A DNA stretch of 64,000 nt from Chitinophaga sp. YR627 (GCF_900114995.1 NZ_FOUX01000006.1:62001-126000), one strand, 5' to 3'; shown: positions 25,483-34,305, counted from the first letter of the stretch. Translations and numbers: made by a program. The notes: generated from the sequence alone by a model not told the origin.

Positions 25483-27960
25483 ATGGTAAAAGGATTCTGT
25501 TTAACACTGATTTCAGGACTGGTCGCCGTTACCGCATGGGCTCAACGCTCTCCGCTGATCAATGCGGCAGATATAAAACTGCAACTCAAAAAATTAGATA
25601 CGCTGGGTAGCGTATTATATATCGCCGCTCATCCTGACGATGAGAATACCCGCTTACTGGGATACCTGGCAAAAGATAAGTTATACCGTACCGGCTATCT
25701 TTCCCTCACCAGGGGAGATGGTGGTCAGAACCTTGTAGGGGATGAACAGGGCGAATTACTGGGACTCATCCGTACCCAGGAACTCCTCGCTGCCCGTCGT
25801 ATCGATGGTGCAGAACAGTTCTTCACCCGCGCACTGGATTTTGGCTTCTCCAAAAATCCGGCGGAGACATTCACCATCTGGGATAAAGAAAAGATCCTGG
25901 GTGATGTAGTCTGGATGATCCGTAAGTTCCAGCCGGACGTTATCGTATGCCGTTTCCCACCGGACAGCCGCGCGGGTCATGGTCATCATACCGCATCTGC
26001 CATGCTGGCTGAAGAAGCCTTCGAAGCAGCGGCTGATCCGAAAAGATATCCTGAGCAACTGAAACAGCTGAAGCCATGGAAAGCACACCGTATCATGTGG
26101 AATAGCTTCAACTGGGGTGGTGCGATCGATAATTCGGCCGGATTGCTCTACGAGCTGAATGTAGGTACCTTCAATTACCTGCTGGGTCGTGGTTATGGAG
26201 AGATTGCCGCTGAAAGCCGCTCACAGCATAAGAGTCAGGGTTTTGGCGTAGCTGCGACAAGAGGTAGCTCCTACGAATATTTCTCTCCTGTAAAAGGTGA
26301 TAAACCGGTGTATAGTCTACTGGATGGTGTAAATACCACCTGGACCCGTATTACCGGTGGTAAGCCGATAGGAGAGATGGTTGACAAAGCTCAGGCAAAC
26401 TTCAATATTGAAGATCCTGCTGCTTCTGTACCAGCTCTGCTGGAAATCCGTAAAGCAATAAAGGCTCTGCCGGAAGGTTACTGGCGTACCCAGAAACTGA
26501 AAGAGACCGAAGACCTGCTGCTGGCTTGTGCCGGTCTCTGGATGGAAGCTTACAGCAATGCCCAGGTAGTGGTACCCGGACAACCGATGCAGGGTAGCGT
26601 ACAGCTGCTGTGCAATAGTAATGCAAACGTTACGGTTGATCAGATAACTTTCGGTGGAAAGGATACGACATTCAATAAACTGCCACTGGAGTTTAACCGT
26701 CTGCGTACCATCAATGAGTCTATGACCCTGCCAGCCGGACTGGCAGAATCACAGCCATACTGGTTACAGGACCCACATCCGATCGGGATCTATACGATCA
26801 AGGATCCGATGATGGTGGGTTATCCGGAGAATAAACCAGCACTGGAAGCGGTGATCAGACTGCGTATCAACGGAGAACAGCTGACAGTTACCAGACCCGT
26901 ACAATACAAATTTACAGATCCTGTAAAAGGAGAATTATATGAGCCGCTGGTGGTTGCTCCGCCTGTAATAGCTACACTGAACAACAGCGTATTCATTTTC
27001 ACCCAGACCCAGTCCCAGCCTGTACAGGTAAAACTGCGTGCGATGGGTCTTCCGAATAAAGGAACGGTACGTCTGCAGCTGCCTGCCGGTTTTACCAGTC
27101 AGGAAGCAGAGCAGTCCTATGAACTGTCCTCCAAAGGAGACGAAACCGCTGTCACTTTCCATATCGCACCACAGAAAGTAGCTGGTATCAACCGTACCGA
27201 TACCCTGCGCGTAGAGATCCGCAGCGAAGGAAAGGTCTATACACAAAGTATCCGCACCATTGCATACGATCACATTCCTGACATCAATATCTTCCCTGAA
27301 GCAACAGCAAGACTGGTAACAGTTGACCTGCAACGCAACGGCCGTAAACTGGGATATATCTCCGGTGCCGGCGATATGGTGGCGGCTTCTCTCAGACAGG
27401 TAGGTTACGAAGTGACCATCCTGGATGAAAAGGAAATCATGAACGGTGATCTTCAACAGTATGATGCGATCATTGCTGGTGTAAGGGTATATAATATCAA
27501 TCCCCGTATTAAATACTGGCAGCCCCGCCTGATGGAATATGTTAAGAACGGCGGTACCTACCTGGTACAGTATAACGTTAGCTCTCCACTGGTGACCACT
27601 GACATCGGACCTTATCCGTTTACGCTTACCCGTGACCGTGTAACCGATGAAAACGCTGCTGTCAGCATCCTGCAACCACAGAACGAGATCATGCATTATC
27701 CTAATAAGATAACAGACCATGACTTTGACGGATGGATCCAGGAAAGAGGACTCTACTTCACACAGATGGCAGATGCTTCTTACCAGAAGCTCTTTGCGAT
27801 GCATGATAAAGGAGAGGAAGACCTGCAGGGTTCTACACTGGTAGCAAATTATGGCAAAGGCAGATATGTGTACACATCACTGGCTTTCTTCCGTGAACTG
27901 CCAGCAGGCGTGCCAGGTGCATATCGCTTATTTGTGAATCTTATTTCAAAGAAGAAATAA
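25483..27960 (+). CDS. PIG-L/LmbE family deacetylase, large secreted form
   Basis: This 825-residue protein has a signal peptide (about 1-20) and then a PIG-L domain with the metal motif AHPDDE (49-54) and HGHH (about 165-170). LmbE/PIG-L enzymes remove N-acetyl groups from GlcNAc-containing substrates using zinc. The long C-terminal half (about 350-825) is of a type common in Bacteroidota members and ends in a glutamine-amidotransferase-like region (VRVYNINPR). A small membrane gene starts 8 bp downstream and a symporter follows, so the cluster may process and take up an amino-sugar compound. That is inference. Confidence 0.88.
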   Translation: MVKGFCLTLISGLVAVTAWAQRSPLINAADIKLQLKKLDTLGSVLYIAAHPDDENTRLLGYLAKDKLYRTGYLSLTRGDGGQNLVGDEQGELLGLIRTQELLAARRIDGAEQFFTRALDFGFSKNPAETFTIWDKEKILGDVVWMIRKFQPDVIVCRFPPDSRAGHGHHTASAMLAEEAFEAAADPKRYPEQLKQLKPWKAHRIMWNSFNWGGAIDNSAGLLYELNVGTFNYLLGRGYGEIAAESRSQHKSQGFGVAATRGSSYEYFSPVKGDKPVYSLLDGVNTTWTRITGGKPIGEMVDKAQANFNIEDPAASVPALLEIRKAIKALPEGYWRTQKLKETEDLLLACAGLWMEAYSNAQVVVPGQPMQGSVQLLCNSNANVTVDQITFGGKDTTFNKLPLEFNRLRTINESMTLPAGLAESQPYWLQDPHPIGIYTIKDPMMVGYPENKPALEAVIRLRINGEQLTVTRPVQYKFTDPVKGELYEPLVVAPPVIATLNNSVFIFTQTQSQPVQVKLRAMGLPNKGTVRLQLPAGFTSQEAEQSYELSSKGDETAVTFHIAPQKVAGINRTDTLRVEIRSEGKVYTQSIRTIAYDHIPDINIFPEATARLVTVDLQRNGRKLGYISGAGDMVAASLRQVGYEVTILDEKEIMNGDLQQYDAIIAGVRVYNINPRIKYWQPRLMEYVKNGGTYLVQYNVSSPLVTTDIGPYPFTLTRDRVTDENAAVSILQPQNEIMHYPNKITDHDFDGWIQERGLYFTQMADASYQKLFAMHDKGEEDLQGSTLVANYGKGRYVYTSLAFFRELPAGVPGAYRLFVNLISKKK

Positions 27961-27968
27961 ACTCTCCA

Positions 27969-28133
27969 ATGAGCAAAAAACGGGAAAACGGATCAAGGCT
28001 CACTATTACGGCGATACTGTGTATCGTCGTAGGACTGGTCATCGGATTTGAGATCAAGAGAGTGCATATCGGACTCCTGATTGGTCTCGCATTAGGACTG
28101 CTCAGCGGAAACATGCTAAAGAAAAGAAATTAA
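27969..28133 (+). CDS. Small membrane protein, 54 aa
   Basis: ATG 27969 to TAA 28131-28133 encodes a basic N terminus (SKKRENGSR) and two close hydrophobic segments (about 11-27 and 34-46), then KKRN. The start is 8 bp after the PIG-L stop, consistent with one operon. I do not recognise the family. An AT-rich inverted-repeat arm begins 4 bp after the stop. Confidence 0.6.
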   Translation: MSKKRENGSRLTITAILCIVVGLVIGFEIKRVHIGLLIGLALGLLSGNMLKKRN

Positions 28134-28136
28134 GAT

Positions 28137-28274
28137 TTAAGAATTAAAAATTAAGAATTGGGTTAGTCATACCTGCTTTTTAAGTCTGACTTTCTGATAA
28201 ATGTTGTATTTGAATGTAGTACAACATCGGGTGCCAATTGCATCAACTCTTAATCCTTAATTTTTAATTCTTAA
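28137..28274. repeat. AT-rich inverted repeat pair with central palindrome
   Basis: The 23-nt arms at 28137-28159 and 28252-28274 are inverted with one mismatch. Between them is a second perfect 8-bp inverted repeat, atgttgta (28201-28208) / tacaacat (28220-28227). The element fills the gap between two small membrane genes. It could be a MITE-like repeat or an operon-internal structure. Confidence 0.7.
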
Positions 28275-28305
28275 TTTTTACTATTTCACATCAAAACATT
28301 CACTT

Positions 28306-28422
28306 ATGAAAGAGGATCGCCCACCATTACTGCCTTCCTGGCCCCTCTGGTATGCCCTGGTCATTGTATGGCTGGCACTACTGATTGGAGGTTTTTATTT
28401 TTTCACTAAAGTATTTTCATGA
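28306..28422 (+). CDS. Single-span small membrane protein, 38 aa, coupled to the symporter
   Basis: ATG 28306 to TGA 28420-28422. The 38 residues have a short polar N terminus (KEDRPPLLPSWPL) and one helix (about 15-35, aromatic-rich). The TGA overlaps the ATG of the symporter as ATGA, the usual sign of translational coupling, so it is probably a subunit or folding partner of that transporter. Similar tiny proteins precede some sodium symporters in bacteria. It is too short for most gene-calling cut-offs. Confidence 0.7.
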   Translation: MKEDRPPLLPSWPLWYALVIVWLALLIGGFYFFTKVFS

Positions 28423-30125
28423 GCGTAGCAGATTGGATTGTACTGGTCGTCACACTGGTTGGAATTGTTTTGTATGGCATCTGGAAAAGTCGCGGTCAAC
28501 GCGATATGCAGGGATATTTTCTCGACAACCAGTCTATGCCCTGGTACATTGTATTATTATCTATTATCGGTACACAGGCAAGTGCTGTGACCTTCCTTTC
28601 TGCGCCCGGCCAGGCTTACACTGATGGAATGCGTTTTGTGCAATATTACTTTGGTCTGCCGCTGGCGATGGTGGTGCTCTGTATCACTTTTGTGCCCATC
28701 TTTCATAAGCTGAAGGTATTCACGGCCTACGAATACCTGGAACAGCGTTTTGATCTGAAGACCCGTACACTTACTTCCGCATTATTCCTGGTGCAGCGTG
28801 CGTTGTCTACAGGTATCAGTATTTACGCGCCTTCTATTATATTGTCTTCCCTGCTGGGCTGGAATATTTATGTGACCAATATTATTATGGGCGGATTGCT
28901 CATCATTTACACTGTTTCCGGAGGAACCAGGGCGGTGAGTTATACGCAGACCTTCCAGCTGGTGATCATATTCGCAGCAATGTTCCTGGCAGGCTGGATG
29001 GTCGTGCATCTGTTACCGGCGGATATTGGTTTTAAAGAAGCCTTACAGGTGTCTGGTAAGATGGACAAACTGAACGTGATCGTGACAGATTTTGACTGGA
29101 AAGACCGGTATAATATCTGGAGTGGATTGATCGGCGGTTTCTTCCTGGCCTTGTCTTACTTCGGTACGGATCAGTCACAGGTAGGCCGTTATCTGACCGC
29201 ACGTTCTGTGACGGAAAGCCGGCTGGGACTGTTGATGAATGGGCTGGTAAAGGTGCCGATGCAGTTCCTGATCTTATTGATCGGTGCGATGGTATTTGTG
29301 TTTTACCTGTATTTCAGAGCCCCGGTGTTCTTTAACCAGGCACAGATAAAGAAGGTATATAACTCTGAACAGGGGGTGGCCTTCAGGGCGGTGGAAGATA
29401 AATATAAACAGCTTGCAACCGTCAAGGGGGAGCAGGTAAAGGAAATGGCAGCTGCGATCAAAGCCGGAGATGAGCGTGTTATTGCGGAAAAGAAGGCGGC
29501 TTTGCAGGCGACGGATGTTCGTTCAAATGAGACCCGGGAAGAAGCGATCGCGTTGATCAAAAAGGCAGATCCGGCAGCGGATACGAATGATACGAACTAT
29601 ATTTTCCTGCATTTTGTGGTGAATAATCTGCCGAAAGGCCTGGTGGGATTGCTGATCGCTATTATCTTCCTGGCAGCGTGGGGGAGTATTGCGGCAGCAC
29701 TGAACTCGCTGGCTTCTACAACGGTGATCGATATTTATCAGCGGATGTTTAAGAAGGAGGAAACGGATGCGCATTATTTATCTGTATCCCGCTGGTGGAC
29801 GGTCTTCTGGGGCCTGTTCTGTATTGTGGTGGCACAGTTTGCGAGTCAGCTGGGTAGTCTGATAGAGGCGGTGAATATCCTGGGTTCGTTGTTTTATGGT
29901 GTGATCCTCGGTATTTTCCTGGTGGCATTTTATTGTAAGTGGATCGGTGGCAGCGCTACTTTTTGGGCAGCAATTGTTTCAGAGATAGGGGTGATTGTGA
30001 TCTATCTGTTGAATATTGTGTCTTTCCTCTGGCTGAATGCGATCGGGTGTTTCCTGGTGATTATTACAGCGACGTTGTTCCAGTTGATAGCAGGAAAGAA
30101 GAAGGTAGCTGAAGTACAGGTATAA
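28419..30125 (+). CDS. Sodium:solute symporter (SSS family)
   Basis: This 568-residue transporter has about 13 hydrophobic segments. SSS features include YFLDNQSMPWYIVLLSIIGTQ near the N terminus and YFGTDQSQVGRYLTA (about 247-261). A roughly 100-residue hydrophilic, helical insertion (about 305-395, rich in Lys/Glu/Ala) separates two membrane segments and likely forms a cytoplasmic or periplasmic coiled coil. The solute is unknown; the PIG-L neighbour hints at a sugar or amino-sugar. Its ATG overlaps the stop of the 38-aa gene. Confidence 0.9.
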   Translation: MSVADWIVLVVTLVGIVLYGIWKSRGQRDMQGYFLDNQSMPWYIVLLSIIGTQASAVTFLSAPGQAYTDGMRFVQYYFGLPLAMVVLCITFVPIFHKLKVFTAYEYLEQRFDLKTRTLTSALFLVQRALSTGISIYAPSIILSSLLGWNIYVTNIIMGGLLIIYTVSGGTRAVSYTQTFQLVIIFAAMFLAGWMVVHLLPADIGFKEALQVSGKMDKLNVIVTDFDWKDRYNIWSGLIGGFFLALSYFGTDQSQVGRYLTARSVTESRLGLLMNGLVKVPMQFLILLIGAMVFVFYLYFRAPVFFNQAQIKKVYNSEQGVAFRAVEDKYKQLATVKGEQVKEMAAAIKAGDERVIAEKKAALQATDVRSNETREEAIALIKKADPAADTNDTNYIFLHFVVNNLPKGLVGLLIAIIFLAAWGSIAAALNSLASTTVIDIYQRMFKKEETDAHYLSVSRWWTVFWGLFCIVVAQFASQLGSLIEAVNILGSLFYGVILGIFLVAFYCKWIGGSATFWAAIVSEIGVIVIYLLNIVSFLWLNAIGCFLVIITATLFQLIAGKKKVAEVQV

Positions 30126-30150
30126 CAGTCATTGATATATGAAATTCAGA

Positions 30151-30183
30151 GGGGAAGCGGTCAGGACTGCTTCCCTTTTTTAT
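30151..30183 (+). terminator. Rho-independent terminator of the symporter operon
   Basis: Stem gggaagc (30152-30158) / gcttccc (30169-30175) followed by a T tract. Confidence 0.85.
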
Positions 30184-30204
30184 TTGCAGCATTGTCCCAA
30201 ATGC

Positions 30205-30240
30205 AAAGCGGGTGTTCGCCATATGGTGAACACCCACTTT
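30205..30240 (-). terminator. Terminator hairpin of the DUF2911 gene
   Basis: A near-perfect 13-bp palindrome (gggtgttcgccat / atggtgaacaccc, one G-U) at about 30210-30235, flanked by aaag/cttt pairs. It lies 22 bp past the DUF2911 stop on the minus strand. Confidence 0.6.
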
Positions 30241-30261
30241 GATTGATAGAAAAAGAATAAC

Positions 30262-31104
30262 TTATAAAGAAGCGATAATCTTCTGATTGATCACTACGTA
30301 GTCATCATTTTTTGCAGTTTTTGCCAGTTCGATCGCTTTTTCTGCAGTTGCTTTAGCCGCTTTTTTATCGCCGGTTTTAGCCTGGATACGTGCTTTCAGT
30401 GTAGCGATCCAGAATGCAGACGGATTTTCTTTTACTGCTTCTTCTACCCATGCCAGTGCCTGTTTCAGGTCACGGTTGGTTTCATAATAGTAAGAAGCTG
30501 CCTGGAAGTAAGGTTTTTTATCACCTTTCATGGCGGCATCCAGCTGTGCTACTACTTTGCTGTCTACTTCAGCGGTCATAGGAACAGATACCATGGTATT
30601 TTCCCAGATCAGCAGCATGTTTACAGAAGATGACTGTACATCATCAAAAGTGATCATGAAGTTTTCTACAGCGAAAGGCAGCGCAGTTGGTTTCACTTTC
30701 ACGCGTACCACATCATTCTCTGGTTTGTAAGCAGCAGGGCTGGTTACGTCGAGGCTCTTTGTCAGGATCACTGTCCATTCAGATTTACCCGGGATGGTCA
30801 GCAGTCCGTATTTACCTGCTTTCACTTCGGTTCCGCCAAATTTTACGTCATCGCCGAAAGTGATTACAGTTGCACCGTTAGCACCGGTTCTCCATACTTT
30901 GTCGAAAGGAACGAGGTCACCCATTACTTTCCTGCCTTTGATAGCCGGGCGGGAGTAGTTTACTTCAACGAAAGATAAAGCGAAATCCTGGTGGATAGTC
31001 TGTCCAGGGCTCGGAGCTGGCATTTTAACGCCCTGAGCAAAAGATAACTGAGCACACAGCAGCAGGGAGCAACCAGCTGACAGGTAACGGAATAAAGGTT
31101 TCAT
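30262..31104 (-). CDS. DUF2911 domain protein with C-terminal TPR-like helices
   Basis: This 280-residue protein has a signal peptide ending around SFAQG (24). A DUF2911 domain follows (about 30-185) with VNYSRPAIKGRKV and VWRTGANGATVITF, then helical repeats (about 195-280). DUF2911 proteins are periplasmic and widespread in Bacteroidota; no activity is established. It is transcribed alone, convergent with the symporter. Confidence 0.88.
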   Translation of the reverse strand: MKPLFRYLSAGCSLLLCAQLSFAQGVKMPAPSPGQTIHQDFALSFVEVNYSRPAIKGRKVMGDLVPFDKVWRTGANGATVITFGDDVKFGGTEVKAGKYGLLTIPGKSEWTVILTKSLDVTSPAAYKPENDVVRVKVKPTALPFAVENFMITFDDVQSSSVNMLLIWENTMVSVPMTAEVDSKVVAQLDAAMKGDKKPYFQAASYYYETNRDLKQALAWVEEAVKENPSAFWIATLKARIQAKTGDKKAAKATAEKAIELAKTAKNDDYVVINQKIIASL

Positions 31105-31172
31105 ATGTGTTTGTTTGGTGGTTTAGTGAGGTGCAAAGATGAATCATCTTTGTCAGACCATCAACCCACTTA

Positions 31173-31832
31173 TCATTCAATTATTCCGTTTCTGAAAGCA
31201 TGCATGACCAGGCCGACTATATTTTTGGCGCCGGTCTTTTCCAGGAGTTTCTGGCGCAGGCCTTCTACTGTACGTGGGCTCAGGAATATTTCTTTGGATA
31301 TTTCCTGGGTCGTGTATTCATTACAGATAAGGCGTAGTACTTCGAGTTCACGGTCGGTGAGCTGTACTTCATTTCTGAAGGTAGGCTTGAAGTGCTGTTT
31401 GTTTTTGTGCATGACTTTTTTGAGCAGGGCCAGGTTCACATTTTCATTGAAGTAGAACCCTTTTTCATAGGTCGTGCAGATCGCTTCGTAGATCTCATTA
31501 GGCTCTGCATTTTTGAGCAGATAGGCATTAGCGCCCATTTCAATGAGGTGTACAATGAAGTTATCGTCTTCGTACATGGTTAGTACGATTACTTTGACAT
31601 TGGCGTATTTTTCACGCACTTTTTTAGTGGCTTCAATGCCATCCATATTTGGCATTTTCAGGTCCATCAGGATAACATCAGGCTGTTGCTCTTCCATTAT
31701 CTCCAGCAGGTGGGCCCCATCTTCAGCTTCAAACACCACAGTTATATTCTCGTAGGGGGTGAGGGTATTAATAACACCGCTGCGGAAGATCTTGTGATCA
31801 TCGGCAATAGCCACCTTAATGTTGTTCACCAT
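31173..31832 (-). CDS. Response regulator, NarL/LuxR family
   Basis: With the start at the internal ATG 31830-31832 the protein has 219 residues: receiver domain 5-125 with acidic pair Asp11/Asp12 and phosphorylation site Asp57 (ILMDLKMPNMDG), then a LuxR-type HTH (about 152-210, LTDRELEVLRLICNEYTTQEI). A longer frame opens at 31928, but its extra 32 residues do not look like protein. It follows the histidine kinase gene on the same strand and is its likely partner. Confidence 0.88.
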   Translation of the reverse strand: MVNNIKVAIADDHKIFRSGVINTLTPYENITVVFEAEDGAHLLEIMEEQQPDVILMDLKMPNMDGIEATKKVREKYANVKVIVLTMYEDDNFIVHLIEMGANAYLLKNAEPNEIYEAICTTYEKGFYFNENVNLALLKKVMHKNKQHFKPTFRNEVQLTDRELEVLRLICNEYTTQEISKEIFLSPRTVEGLRQKLLEKTGAKNIVGLVMHAFRNGIIE

Positions 31833-31968
31833 AGGGGGAGGCTGTTTAAGTATTTTGATAGAATTGTCCCTTTGTCTGATACAGGATAGTGTGACGGACG
31901 ACTGTGGAATTAGTTCCCCGGTCATCAATTATCGACTGCTCAGCAGGACAAAGCTAGAAAAATTCGTC

Positions 31969-32772
31969 TTATTCCTCAGCGCTTTGATAATTTTCCACTC
32001 TTATTTCAGCGTTAGTGCCACTATCTATGCCGGGAAGGTAGTTAATTGTGCCGCCAATAACGTTGAGGCGGCTTTCAATATTCTTGAGACCCAGGCTGCC
32101 GGTTTTCTGACGGGAATTATCCAGTGAGCGGAGCAAAAGGCCGTTGCCATTGTCCACTACGTTGATTACCAGAGCGTTTGTGCTACATCGATAGGTTATT
32201 TCTATATGGGTAGCCTGGGCATGTTTCAGAATGTTGTTGATGAGTTCCTGTACAACGCGATAGATATTCAATGCTTTTTCAATGTCGACGTGGAGCGGGC
32301 TTCCTTCGTCCTTGAAAGATATTCTGACCTGTTTATTTTTATTCATCAGGTTACAGAATGAGTCAAGGGCTTTGGAAAGGCCCAGATTTTCAAGTGCCTG
32401 GGGATGGAGGCTTTGAGAGATGAAGCGGAGATGCTGAATGATCGTATCAGTAAAGTCTTTGGTTTCCTTTAACTGCTCCGTTTCTCCATTTCCGGTTTTC
32501 AATAATGGTTGCAGCTGGTTTAGATTGAGTTTAAGTACGGACAACTGCGCCCCCACTTCATCATGTAAGTCTTCTGCTATGCGTTTCCGTTCCTGTTCCT
32601 GACCTTGTAAAATGGCCATTAACCTCTCTTTTTGTAACTGGAGGTCTTTATCACGGATGACCAGCTTGTGCTGAATTACCTGTTTCTGCTGAAAGATTAC
32701 GAGTACGATCACCAGGATACTAAGTAACAACATCACTGCGGTCCCGATAATAAGCAGGTCTGAAAAAATCAT
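31969..32772 (-). CDS. Sensor histidine kinase without sensor domain (NarX-like dimerisation type)
   Basis: This 267-residue kinase has one N-terminal membrane helix (about 7-28), a short coiled coil, a HisKA_3 H-box with His70 in ERKRIAEDLHDEVGAQL, and a HATPase domain (VVQELINNILKHA then DNGNG). It has no periplasmic loop or sensor module of its own. Its ATG overlaps the stop of the upstream 7-TM gene by 4 bp (32769-32772), so the membrane protein may be its sensor. Confidence 0.9.
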   Translation of the reverse strand: MIFSDLLIIGTAVMLLLSILVIVLVIFQQKQVIQHKLVIRDKDLQLQKERLMAILQGQEQERKRIAEDLHDEVGAQLSVLKLNLNQLQPLLKTGNGETEQLKETKDFTDTIIQHLRFISQSLHPQALENLGLSKALDSFCNLMNKNKQVRISFKDEGSPLHVDIEKALNIYRVVQELINNILKHAQATHIEITYRCSTNALVINVVDNGNGLLLRSLDNSRQKTGSLGLKNIESRLNVIGGTINYLPGIDSGTNAEIRVENYQSAEE

Positions 32773-33437
32773 GAACGGACTTTTTTAACTTTTGTGAAAC
32801 CAATATACAAAAGGACCAGCTGAATTATTCCGGCAATAAAAGTTACAGCCAAAGTCATTCTTGTAGAACCTTTCACACCCTGGTATCCAAAATTCATTAA
32901 GCTATAAGCAAGGGAAAAAAGAAAATAACCACAGTGATAAACGAAAATTCCTGAATTGTACCAGAAGTCGGGCAAAGAGTTGATAAAAACGGATTGTTTG
33001 ACCAGTTCATCGTCTCTCAGCAGCTGATAAAAGAAAATTGCGCAATAGACCATCAGGATAAAGGTCTCCAGTGATGTGGCATATGAGTTGAAGACATTGG
33101 GCCCCTCGAGTTTCACATAATCCAGTATGACAAAGGCAAGAACAGGGAAGATCATTCCAAGAACGATCCCCCGCACGATTTTGTATTTGATTACTGCATG
33201 AAAATAAAGAGATAGGATGACAAACGCCAGAAAATACATGGTGTGGTAAAACCATAGATTATTCCCCCATATCTGCGCGATTACTTTTGTGCCGACTGCA
33301 AAAACGATACTTGATATCAGGAAATAAAATATCCACTTACTACTTTTATCAAGCCTGCCGAAGTGAATAATAAAGGGGATCAAAAGCAAGCATTCGATCC
33401 CCCCCATAATGTAAAACAAAATCAGATGAATAGACAC
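32769..33437 (-). CDS. Seven-helix membrane protein, hypothetical, coupled to the kinase
   Basis: This 222-residue protein has about seven hydrophobic segments (near 5-23, 34-54, 66-84, 90-108, 120-138, 165-182, 193-213), short loops and a basic C terminus (KVKKVRS). I do not recognise the family. The ATGA overlap with the kinase start suggests translational coupling, so it is likely a signal-receiving membrane subunit. Upstream, 27 bp away, is the CPxxCP-tailed protein gene. Confidence 0.75.
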   Translation of the reverse strand: MSIHLILFYIMGGIECLLLIPFIIHFGRLDKSSKWIFYFLISSIVFAVGTKVIAQIWGNNLWFYHTMYFLAFVILSLYFHAVIKYKIVRGIVLGMIFPVLAFVILDYVKLEGPNVFNSYATSLETFILMVYCAIFFYQLLRDDELVKQSVFINSLPDFWYNSGIFVYHCGYFLFSLAYSLMNFGYQGVKGSTRMTLAVTFIAGIIQLVLLYIGFTKVKKVRS

Positions 33438-33464
33438 TTAGTATGGGTTTAATTGATGAACCTC

Positions 33465-33872
33465 TCACGGACAATCAGCAGGGCAAGGCAGACCGTTATC
33501 CAGTGCACCACCATCATCATCATCGCTCGCTTTTTTTGCTGCTGTTGCCATGAATGAATTTACCTCTGATGTGTTTTGTTTTTTCTTGTACAGGATGTTT
33601 TTTCCTGCCTTATCTACGGCGTAGATCACCATTTTTTTGTCGTCCTTTCCGTCCTGATCGCTGTCATCACCGTAGTAGATACGTAAACCGGCGATATCTT
33701 CCTGACAGCTAAGTAATTCGAGCAATTTCTCCTTACCGAAGAAGTAAGCCTGGATAAATTCGTTACCATGCTTCTTGTGTTTCTTTTTGAAGTAATTGTC
33801 CCTTAATCTGTCGGCTTCCTTTCTGGAAATGAAGTCGCCCGTGTCTGGGGGGAAGTGTTTAGGAATGTCCAT
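33465..33872 (-). CDS. Small protein with C-terminal CPxxCP tail, hypothetical
   Basis: This 135-residue protein has no signal peptide. It has a basic N-terminal helix (SRKEADRLRDNYFKKK), a central LRIYYG segment followed by an acidic DDSDQDGKDD stretch, and a Lys-rich C-terminal part ending in Cys-Pro-Ala-Asp-Cys-Pro. From memory, Bacteroidota carry a family of uncharacterised small proteins with a YYG motif and a CPxxCP-like tail; I cannot verify membership. It is first in the apparent operon with the 7-TM protein, kinase and response regulator. Confidence 0.65.
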   Translation of the reverse strand: MDIPKHFPPDTGDFISRKEADRLRDNYFKKKHKKHGNEFIQAYFFGKEKLLELLSCQEDIAGLRIYYGDDSDQDGKDDKKMVIYAVDKAGKNILYKKKQNTSEVNSFMATAAKKASDDDDGGALDNGLPCPADCP

Positions 33873-34305
33873 GGTTGTGCTGTGGTTTTAAGTTGATGGT
33901 AAAATTATTACAAATAATCACTTGACAAAGCGAATACGTATATAACATCTTTGTACCATGTAGTGTAGTAAAAATGTGTAATTATATTAATAATCAACTG
34001 TTTAATGCAAAAAATGTCCGTTTTAGTACGCCTGAGCCCGCGTAGATACCGATAAAAAATGCGTAGAACTACGTATTCTTAGAAAACAGTAGGTTAACGC
34101 TTGTCTTACTATAAGAACTTCATAATCTTTGCAGGGTGAGTTATGGTTTAAGTTCTTTGACTCATACGAGCAATAGCAATGGGCCTTTCTACCCATGTTT
34201 GTTCCTCCTTGTTTAGACATGCAGAGAAAAAAGCGGCTATACCATATCGGCCAGAATGAGGTTAAGTATGTTAACCCCTTCTTTTAATTTTTAAAGCTTT
34301 GAGCT
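33873..34305. other. Divergent regulatory region
   Basis: This 433-bp region separates the divergent CPxxCP operon and the two-domain protein gene. It contains three CGTAG/CTACG copies within about 35 bp (34041-34073), including the palindrome cgtagaactacg (34062-34073). I see no gene and no strong TAnnTTTG box. Confidence 0.45.

Noticed and set aside
26935..27804. 289-aa minus-strand frame inside the PIG-L gene
   Set aside because: Shadow of the PIG-L gene, whose signature motifs fix the real frame.
31833..31928. 32-residue N-terminal extension of the response regulator
   Set aside because: The receiver domain begins right after Met at 31832 and the extension looks non-coding.
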